This document shows, in pieces, positions 15,002 through 19,902 of a stretch of DNA of 19,902 bases (position 1 is the stretch's first letter; each line of letters opens with the position of its first letter). The translations under genes were made by a program, and so were the position numbers. The notes below the pieces were generated by a model. It ran no database searches, was not told the origin of the DNA, and worked only from the letters and a program-made list of their open reading frames with translations. Source of the DNA: Tardiphaga sp. (lineage in GTDB: Bacteria > Pseudomonadota > Alphaproteobacteria > Rhizobiales > Xanthobacteraceae); NCBI GenBank assembly GCA_028290765.1, contig JAQGJF010000883.1, positions 1 through 19,902 on the forward strand, read 5' to 3'.

Positions 15002-16183
15002 TCACTTGGCGGGATACTTGATTTCGGCTGAGTAGGCTCCCTTGATGGCCGGCTTGCCGTTCTCGATTTGAAGCAGGATCATTGGCAGGCGGGCCTGATT
15101 GTGATCGTCGAAGGTCACCTCGCCCATGGCGCTGTCATACTTGATCTTGGACAGGGCGTCGCGAACCTTGGCACGGTCGGCGCTGCCGGCGGCCTCGATG
15201 GCCGTGGCCAGAAGATGAACCGTTTCCCAATGCACATAGGCGTGATTGTTGGGAGTCTCGCGATATTTGGCTTTGAACTTCTCCACGAAAGCGAGGCTCT
15301 TCGGAGAGTCCCATGCCGGCAGCCACGCAGCGGCCTCAACGGCTCCTTCGAGCGCCTTCGGCGCCGCCTTGATGGTGGTTTCCGTATTGAATTCCGCATT
15401 TCCGATCAGCGGTATCTTGCCGGCCAGGCCGACCTCGATCATTTGGCGCGCGATGATCGGCGTCGTGTCGGCAAGGCCGTACATGATGATGGCTTGCGCG
15501 CCGGAGTCGCGAATCTTGGCAAGCACGCTGCGAAAATCGACCTCTCCTTCCTTATAGTAGTCCTCCGTCAGGATCTCTCCCTTGAACCCGGGAAGATATT
15601 TCTTCGTGAATTCGATGGCCGCGCGCCCGTAGTCGGTATCGACGGAGAGAACTGCAAACTTCGTAAACCCTCTCTTCTCGGCGGCATATTGGATGACGAC
15701 GAGCGCGCGGTTCTCGTCGGTCGGATAGTTGCGGAAGGTCCATTTGAAACCGCCGACGCCCGCACCATAGGTAATCTTCGGATTGGACGAGGCGGCATTC
15801 AGGAGCAATACGCCGGCATCCTCGGCGACGGGCTGCATGGCGAGTGTCACCGAGCTCGATACGTCGCCAATGATGAAATCGGCTTTGTCCAGATCAATCA
15901 GCCGGCGAGTGGCTGAAACCCCTTCGACCGGCGTACCCTGGCTATCGCCCGAAATGACCGTAATCTTGCGGCCACCGATGCCACCGGCATTGTTGATTTC
16001 CTCGGCGGCCAGTTGGGCGCCGCGCAACGAGAAGGAACCGTATCGGGAATTAGGCCCGCTCATCGGAGCAACGATGCCGAGCCGGATCGCCCCGTCTTCG
16101 GCCCGGACATCGCTCGATGCCGCCCAAAGACCGATCAGGCCCATAGCGATACAGAATGCCCTGCGATCAAGTTTGTGCGTCAT
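15002..16183 (-). CDS. ABC transporter substrate-binding protein (Leu/Ile/Val-binding type)
   Basis: A 393-residue periplasmic binding protein of the Peripla_BP_6 type. Residues 1-28 form a signal peptide ending in DVRA; it carries a DRRAF sequence, so export by the Tat route is possible as well as Sec. The mature part starts AIRLGIVAPMSGP and includes RGAQLAAEEINNAGGIGG, typical of this family. The start at 16183 has GGAG eight bases upstream; open frame further upstream shows no similarity. It is the first gene of the importer operon and fixes the substrate specificity of the whole system. The ligand cannot be deduced from sequence alone; family ligands include branched-chain amino acids, amides, urea and aromatic acids. 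It is preceded by the shared block at 16341-16381. Confidence 0.93.
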   Translation of the reverse strand: MTHKLDRRAFCIAMGLIGLWAASSDVRAEDGAIRLGIVAPMSGPNSRYGSFSLRGAQLAAEEINNAGGIGGRKITVISGDSQGTPVEGVSATRRLIDLDKADFIIGDVSSSVTLAMQPVAEDAGVLLLNAASSNPKITYGAGVGGFKWTFRNYPTDENRALVVIQYAAEKRGFTKFAVLSVDTDYGRAAIEFTKKYLPGFKGEILTEDYYKEGEVDFRSVLAKIRDSGAQAIIMYGLADTTPIIARQMIEVGLAGKIPLIGNAEFNTETTIKAAPKALEGAVEAAAWLPAWDSPKSLAFVEKFKAKYRETPNNHAYVHWETVHLLATAIEAAGSADRAKVRDALSKIKYDSAMGEVTFDDHNQARLPMILLQIENGKPAIKGAYSAEIKYPAK

Positions 16184-16340
16184 GACCCAATCTCCATTTT
16201 CCGACTCCGGCCGCAGCCACACCGTCGCCGGCCGCTTTGGCGAGCGCGCGTATCGGGCGTTTTCCTGGCGTTCGTCTCGGCCAGATGAATTTTCTTCGGC
16301 TAATGACGATAAGAGTACGTTCCCGTGCCAAGCCGGGGGA

Positions 16341-16381
16341 AACACAACTGCAATCTGCCGCTATAGCGTTTACTTATGGCG
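16341..16381 (-). promoter_or_regulatory. Putative LysR-type operator, copy B (shared 41-bp block)
   Basis: This is the second copy of the 41-bp block. It differs from copy A (9207-9247) at only five positions, grouped in three places. The T-N11-A core is ATA (16363-16365), nine bases, TAT (16375-16377). It lies upstream of the importer operon in the same orientation as copy A and at a similar distance from the first start codon (157 against 139 bases). Confidence 0.65.
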
Positions 16382-16513
16382 AACGCGCAAAGCGGCGCCG
16401 GCCTCAAGACCAACCGGACCGCTCTGCCGGCCACGGGAACCGGGTTTTACTGGTTGAGGTCGTCGCGGGAGAGGCTGGCCACGATCGCAACCCTTCGTTA
16501 ACGACGCCGGTCT

Positions 16514-16521
16514 ATGGTTAA
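16514..16521 (-). promoter_or_regulatory. CtrA-like half-site upstream of the response regulator
   Basis: ATGGTTAA here is the exact reverse complement of the alphaproteobacterial CtrA half-site TTAACCAT. A second TTAA lies at 16498-16501, but the spacing of 16 bases is not that of a full TTAA-N7-TTAA site. It is about 46 bases before the response regulator start. An eight-base match can occur by chance. Confidence 0.35.
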
Positions 16522-16567
16522 CGCCGGGTATACCCCCTCCGTCGGTACGCGCGCTCAGAGCTGAACC

Positions 16568-17113
16568 ATGTATCGCATCGATTTCAACAAGCTGCGATTT
16601 CTCGTCTGCGACGACAATCCGCACATGCGCCGGATTTTGCGCACCCTGCTGCATTCGTTCGGCGCCCGCGAAGTCTATGAGAGCGAAGACGGCGCCACCG
16701 CGCTCGAAATGTACAGCCACTACGTGCCCGATATCGTCATCACCGACTGGTCGATGCCGATCTTCGACGGCCTCGAACTGGCCCAGATGATCCGGCAGCC
16801 GGACGCCAAGGGCAATCCCTACGCGCCGATCATCATGCTGACCGGCCATTCCGAAAAACGCCGGGTCACGCTCGCCCGCGACGCCGGCGTCACCGAATTC
16901 CTGGCCAAGCCGATTTCCGCCAAGGGGCTTTATCAGCGGGTCCTGAACGTGGTTGCCAGCCCGCGGCCGTTCATCAAGACCAAGAACTATTTCGGACCGG
17001 ACCGCCGCCGCAACAATACCACGACCTATATCGGCGAAGAGCGGCGCCTCGGCGGCGAAGTCGAAGTCATGCAGCAGCCTTCGCTGCTCGACAAGGCCCG
17101 CGTCGCCGGATAG
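16568..17113 (+). CDS. Single-domain CheY-like response regulator with PDRRR tail
   Basis: A 181-residue protein. Residues about 10-130 form one receiver domain with the acidic pair Asp15-Asp16, phospho-acceptor Asp60 (ITDWSMP), the switch Thr92 (LTGH) and Lys114 (AKP), so all residues needed for phosphorylation are present. There is no DNA-binding output domain. The C-terminal 50 residues carry FGPDRRR and EERR motifs and look disordered; similar tails occur in alphaproteobacterial receiver proteins, with unknown role. The ATG is the first possible start because a TGA lies in frame two codons upstream. The Hpt protein gene follows after 24 bases, so the pair probably forms a phosphorelay module. 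The kinase must be encoded elsewhere. Confidence 0.92.
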   Translation: MYRIDFNKLRFLVCDDNPHMRRILRTLLHSFGAREVYESEDGATALEMYSHYVPDIVITDWSMPIFDGLELAQMIRQPDAKGNPYAPIIMLTGHSEKRRVTLARDAGVTEFLAKPISAKGLYQRVLNVVASPRPFIKTKNYFGPDRRRNNTTTYIGEERRLGGEVEVMQQPSLLDKARVAG

Positions 17114-17137
17114 CGCGCGAGGCTCGGGAGAACGATC

Positions 17138-17719
17138 ATGGCGAAACGAGAAAAGCCCCCGGCGCTGCAGGTCAAGACCTTCGCGGACCATCACGTCATC
17201 ACCCAGCCCAACCCGCTGCGCCGGGTGATGCGCTATGTCGAGGAAAAGGACGCCGACGATCCGGTCGCGCGCGCCGAAAAGGCGCTGGCCGGATTGTCCG
17301 GCGAATTCGGAAAATGGATGTCGATCGAATGCGATCGGCTCGCTGCGGCCCACGCCGTCATTCTCAAGAAAGGTTTTAATACCGCCACCCGCGACGAACT
17401 GTTCCATGCCGCCCACGACATCAAGGGCGACGCCGCCACTTTCGGCTATCCCACCGCTGCCGCCGCCGCCGAGAGCCTGTGCCGCATCATCGAGCACGCG
17501 CCGGACCTGAACAAGGTGCCGGGCGACCTGATCGCGCATCACATCAATGCCATCCAGGCGATCGTTCGCGAGCACTCGCACGGCGACAAGATCGATACCG
17601 CCAACGAGCTGAGCCGCCGCCTGCGCGGCGTGGCCGACGAATTCCTGACCATCGTCAATCGCGATCGCCCCGAACATCTCGAAGCCATCCTCGCGCCGAG
17701 CATCGTTCCGGCGGAGTAG
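17138..17719 (+). CDS. Hpt domain protein (histidine phosphotransferase)
   Basis: A 193-residue, largely helical protein. The phosphotransfer motif HDIKGDAATFGYP puts the phospho-accepting histidine at residue 93, with the conserved Lys and Gly positions in place. The Hpt four-helix bundle probably spans about 45-150. The N-terminal 40 residues have no recognised domain. Such proteins shuttle phosphate between receiver domains of hybrid kinases and response regulators. A GGGAG lies seven bases before the ATG. It follows the CheY-like gene in the same direction and is likely its direct partner. A palindromic repeat lies after its stop codon. Confidence 0.9.
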   Translation: MAKREKPPALQVKTFADHHVITQPNPLRRVMRYVEEKDADDPVARAEKALAGLSGEFGKWMSIECDRLAAAHAVILKKGFNTATRDELFHAAHDIKGDAATFGYPTAAAAAESLCRIIEHAPDLNKVPGDLIAHHINAIQAIVREHSHGDKIDTANELSRRLRGVADEFLTIVNRDRPEHLEAILAPSIVPAE

Positions 17720-17740
17720 GTTTCTTCGCGCAATCAGCTT

Positions 17741-17855
17741 GTAGGATGAGTTGAGCGGCTCCGTCCGCCGAAGCTCAACAAGCGAAGCCCGAAGCGATAC
17801 CCATCGCCACACTCCGCGCAGCATGATGGGTATCGCTGCGCTCAATCCATCCTAC
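17741..17855. repeat. Nested palindromic intergenic repeat
   Basis: Outer arms 17741-17757 and 17839-17855 pair at 15 of 17 positions. Inner arms AGCGATACCCATC (17793-17805) and GATGGGTATCGCT (17825-17837) pair perfectly. A third small hairpin, GTTGAGC (17750-17756) with GCTCAAC (17773-17779), lies on the left. I recognise this type as a dispersed Bradyrhizobium-type intergenic repeat. It sits between two convergent genes and could stop transcription from both sides, though there are no T tracts. Confidence 0.75.
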
Positions 17856-17871
17856 GCATTTTCCGATTGGG

Positions 17872-19041
17872 TCACGCCGCGATCAGATCATGCGGCGCGA
17901 CCGCCGCGTCCATCGCCAGTTCGTCGCAGAACACACGGGCTTCCTCGCGTGCCGATTCGGTGGCAAAGCGCCGCAGCAGGATCAGCAGCGGCTCCGACGA
18001 AACCGCGTCGGTCTCACAGATCGTCAGCACGCGTTCGACCATGCGGCGGCGCAGCCGCGTCGCGCCGCCGACCGTGCCCACGAAGCCGATCTGGTTGCGG
18101 GCTTCCAACGCGGCGCGGAACGCCGGGAAGGTTGATTCCGGCAATCCGGCGCGGGTCAGGAGCGCATTCAGGCTGGCACCGCCGCCGTCATAGACCAGCG
18201 CGGACACCCGGCTCAGCGGCAGGCCTGCCAATTCCACCAGCGCGTGGTCGAACAGATCGAGATTGCCCGACAGCAGCGCGCGCAGGATCAGTCCGACCGT
18301 CAACTGGCCTGTGGTGCGCAGATGCTGCACCAGGGCGCACATTTCGTCGCCGCGCGAACGCGCCGCGATGTTCACGGTCGAGCGGGCCATCGCCTCGCCG
18401 GCCACACGCTCGGCGCGCTCGGCGCTGAGCCATTGCCGCGCCACCACGAACTGCGTCAGCGTATCGGTCAGCTTGGCGACCAGCGCGAGCCGCGTGGCGG
18501 CCGGCAGATCCTCCAGCACCAGCATCGATTCGCGGATCGCGGCGAGATGGCCGTGGCGTTCGACAATGCGGTCCCAGGAAAACGGCGCCAGCTCGGCATA
18601 GGGATTTTCGATCAGCTCGAGCGCCGATGCCGGCGAACCGACCTCGGCGATCGCCGCGCACACCGATGCGGGAAGATGGATGCGGCGCGCGATGGCGCAC
18701 TGGATCTCGGTGTTTCCGGTCGCGACCAGGTCGACCAGGTCGGCGTCGATCAGCAGCGGCGAATATTCGAGCACCGGCAGTGCCACCGACGGCTGATCGA
18801 CCGCGAGCGCTTCGATGATGGCGGCCGGCGCCGACGCGCAGCCCGCGAACACTTCGGCCATGGCCTGGCGGACCAGCGGCGACGGATCGTCGAGCAGCAT
18901 CAGGAGCGCGCCTTCGGCGGCGGCCCGATCGTCCTCTGACAAGTCTGAAAATATCCAGGCCCGCGCCAATGAACGCGTTGCCTCTGCACGCTCGCCCGCG
19001 GGAGCGGTTCTTACCCAACTGATGAACTGCCGAACGATCAT
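17872..19041 (-). CDS. DUF2336 domain-containing protein
   Basis: A 389-residue, almost entirely helical, alanine-rich protein. It resembles the alphaproteobacterial DUF2336 family. The N-terminal part has HEAT-like repeats (DDPSPLVRQAMAEVFAG and similar segments), and the middle part holds the ALIENPYAELAP-like stretch common in the family. No catalytic motif is visible. Members are often found near cell-cycle or signalling genes; the function is not established. The start at 19041 is preceded by AGGA. The gene converges on the response regulator/Hpt pair and has a palindromic repeat on each side. A CtrA-like site lies about 75 bases upstream of its start. Confidence 0.82.
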   Translation of the reverse strand: MIVRQFISWVRTAPAGERAEATRSLARAWIFSDLSEDDRAAAEGALLMLLDDPSPLVRQAMAEVFAGCASAPAAIIEALAVDQPSVALPVLEYSPLLIDADLVDLVATGNTEIQCAIARRIHLPASVCAAIAEVGSPASALELIENPYAELAPFSWDRIVERHGHLAAIRESMLVLEDLPAATRLALVAKLTDTLTQFVVARQWLSAERAERVAGEAMARSTVNIAARSRGDEMCALVQHLRTTGQLTVGLILRALLSGNLDLFDHALVELAGLPLSRVSALVYDGGGASLNALLTRAGLPESTFPAFRAALEARNQIGFVGTVGGATRLRRRMVERVLTICETDAVSSEPLLILLRRFATESAREEARVFCDELAMDAAVAPHDLIAA

Positions 19042-19115
19042 GGTCCTGCCGGCTTACGCAACCTGAAACGACACCGTGACGCGATGCCACTGTCATACAA
19101 AATAAACCACGCCGC

Positions 19116-19134
19116 TTAATAAAGGGTTCACCAT
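19116..19134 (-). promoter_or_regulatory. CtrA-like full site upstream of the DUF2336 gene
   Basis: On the plus strand TTAA (19116-19119) is followed by seven bases and TTCACCAT (19127-19134). This differs from the consensus TTAA-N7-TTAACCAT at one position. It is about 75 bases upstream of the start codon, a plausible place for promoter control. Binding is inferred from the match only. Confidence 0.4.
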
Positions 19135-19258
19135 AACTGTTTGGTTTTATTGACGTTTCATTAAGGAAAAACGCAACGCCTCGTTAAGGTTTGGGGCAGA
19201 CAGCGCTCGTCCCAACGATGGGGACAGGCCGATCAGTCGAGGCGAAAACCTCTCTCCG

Positions 19259-19370
19259 CGTCATTGCGAGCGAAGCAATCCTGGAGCCGCAAGCAAGAAC
19301 CGGATTGCTTCCTCCTTCGCTCTTCGAGCTTCGGCGGACGCGGTCGTCGCAAGAGCTCCTCGCAAAGACG
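19259..19370. repeat. Decayed palindromic repeat of the CGTCATTGCGAGCGAAGCAA type
   Basis: The left end at 19259 starts CGTCATTGCGAG and the right end at 19359-19370 reads CTCGCAAAGACG, 11 of 12 pairing. Inner arms GAAGCAATCC (19272-19281) and GGATTGCTTC (19302-19311) pair perfectly. This is a widespread dispersed repeat in Bradyrhizobium-like genomes, often mis-annotated through its VIASEAI translation. The right half contains extra sequence, so this copy seems degraded. Confidence 0.75.
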
Positions 19371-19417
19371 TTGAGAGGATATCGATCGAGCTTAAGTCGC
19401 GCTGTTGCAGGAAAAAT

Positions 19418-19902
19418 TTAGCTCGAGAACGTGCCGGCGCGATCGCTGAACAGATCGAGCGGCTGCGGCGCGCGAACGTCTGGCGTTCGCGACAATGACG
19501 CCGAGGTGAGCGACGAACGATTGCCCCACAATTCCTGAACCGCGGGAGACACCGGCACCGAACGGTCGCCGCCCTGGAACAGCGAGCGGAAGATCGGGGC
19601 GGCCGGCGTCGGCGATGCCGTCGCCGAGGTCGATGTCGCCGTCACCGGCGTGACCGAGCGGACATCGGGAAAGCTCGACAGATAGGCCGCATTGTCGATT
19701 GGTGCAGCGGCCGCGGTCGCCGGCGCCGCGCTGGCCAGCGCCACGGGCACAGCGCTTGCGGGCATGCTGGGCATCACCCCCGCGGAGGCCATCGCCGTGC
19801 GCGTGGTCGATGAATTGGCGGCGCTGGCGTAGCGCGACGTCAGCACCGAATAGACGTCCGAGACACTGCGCGCGCTGCCGCTGCGGTCGTAAAAGATCGA
19901 AC
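19418..19902 (-). CDS. C-terminal part of a low-complexity protein, cut by the window edge
   Basis: The frame is open from the right edge (first whole codon at 19900) to a stop at 19418, about 160 residues. It begins in the middle of the protein: codons upstream of the GTG at 19846 read on without a stop and look coding (IFYDRSGSARSVSDVYSVL), so that GTG is not the true start. The middle is rich in Ala, Ser, Thr and Pro, as in an extended linker. The C-terminus has FRSLFQGGDRSVPVSPAVQELWG and ends in LDLFSDRAGTFSS. I cannot identify it surely. The tail resembles those of lytic transglycosylase-type secreted proteins in Bradyrhizobium relatives, but the catalytic domain would lie outside the window. 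Confidence 0.7.
   Translation of the reverse strand, partial: SIFYDRSGSARSVSDVYSVLTSRYASAANSSTTRTAMASAGVMPSMPASAVPVALASAAPATAAAAPIDNAAYLSSFPDVRSVTPVTATSTSATASPTPAAPIFRSLFQGGDRSVPVSPAVQELWGNRSSLTSASLSRTPDVRAPQPLDLFSDRAGTFSS

Larger units (their letters stand above)
16184..16567. promoter_or_regulatory. Divergent promoter region: importer operon (minus) and response regulator (plus)
   Basis: This is 384 bases without a gene. The left half should hold the importer promoter, with block copy B at 16341-16381 about 157 bases from the binding-protein start codon. The right half leads to the response regulator and carries the CtrA-like half-site. Bases 16382-16495 show no recognisable element. No clear -35 and -10 pair stands out on either strand. 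Confidence 0.5.
19042..19417. promoter_or_regulatory. AT-rich promoter region of the DUF2336 gene
   Basis: This is 376 bases without a gene. The part at about 19090-19195 is far more AT-rich than its surroundings and contains several TTAA motifs (19116, 19161, 19184). It probably holds the DUF2336 promoter. The part at 19259-19370 is a palindromic repeat. A 76-codon open frame across the repeat is a translation of that repeat and not a gene. Confidence 0.55.

Noticed and set aside
16370..17845. A 491-codon minus-strand frame opposite the response regulator and Hpt genes
   Set aside because: The receiver and Hpt motifs on the plus strand are decisive; this frame is their mirror and also runs through an intergenic repeat.
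17751..18428. A 225-codon plus-strand frame opposite DUF2336
   Set aside because: It begins inside the nested repeat and continues as an Arg/Pro/Ser-rich shadow of the DUF2336 gene.
19191..19421. A 76-codon plus-strand frame near the right end
   Set aside because: Its VIASEAI segment is the known false translation of a dispersed palindromic repeat.
1..19902. CRISPR arrays, tRNA or rRNA genes, insertion sequences and phage genes
   Set aside because: I looked for regularly spaced repeats, cloverleaf-like sequences, transposase motifs and phage-type genes and saw none.

Overview
The window looks like the chromosome of an alphaproteobacterium of the Bradyrhizobium/Rhodopseudomonas type. The grounds are the GC-rich codon use, the families present (a small NAD kinase, DUF2336, a CheY-like regulator with a PDRRR tail), CtrA-like sites, and two palindromic intergenic repeats of a kind I associate with Bradyrhizobium. 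The genus is inferred from these traits, not from a database search.

Layout. (1) 1-1890, plus strand: a secreted TPR protein followed by a rho-independent terminator, then NAD kinase. (2) 1891-16183, all minus strand: a catabolic island of 13 genes. Read in the direction of transcription, it starts at 16183 with a branched-chain-amino-acid-type ABC importer (binding protein, LivH, LivM, LivG, LivF), then a class I aminotransferase and a LysR regulator. After a second promoter region come HyuA, HyuB, an SDR, an HpcH/HpaI aldolase, a gluconate-5-dehydrogenase-like SDR and an L-idonate-5-dehydrogenase-like zinc alcohol dehydrogenase. Most genes are tightly packed or overlap, so there are probably two long transcription units. 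(3) 16568-17719, plus strand: a single-domain response regulator and an Hpt protein. (4) 17872-19041, minus strand: a DUF2336 protein flanked by two different palindromic repeats. (5) 19418 to the right edge, minus strand: the C-terminal part of a low-complexity protein.

How it fits together. The two catabolic transcription units are each preceded by nearly the same 41-bp block (9207-9247 and 16341-16381, 36 of 41 positions identical). The block contains an ATA-N9-TAT core, which is a LysR-type T-N11-A box. I propose that the LysR protein encoded at 9302-10240 binds both, so that import and breakdown of one unknown substrate respond together. The enzyme set (ATP-dependent HyuAB-type hydrolase, transaminase, three oxidoreductases, keto-acid aldolase) suggests a small N-containing compound, such as a lactam, cyclic amide or amino/keto sugar acid, that is opened, deaminated, oxidised and split. 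I know of no described pathway with this exact set.

The signalling genes to the right carry CtrA-like sites upstream of both the response regulator and DUF2336. There is no histidine kinase in the window.
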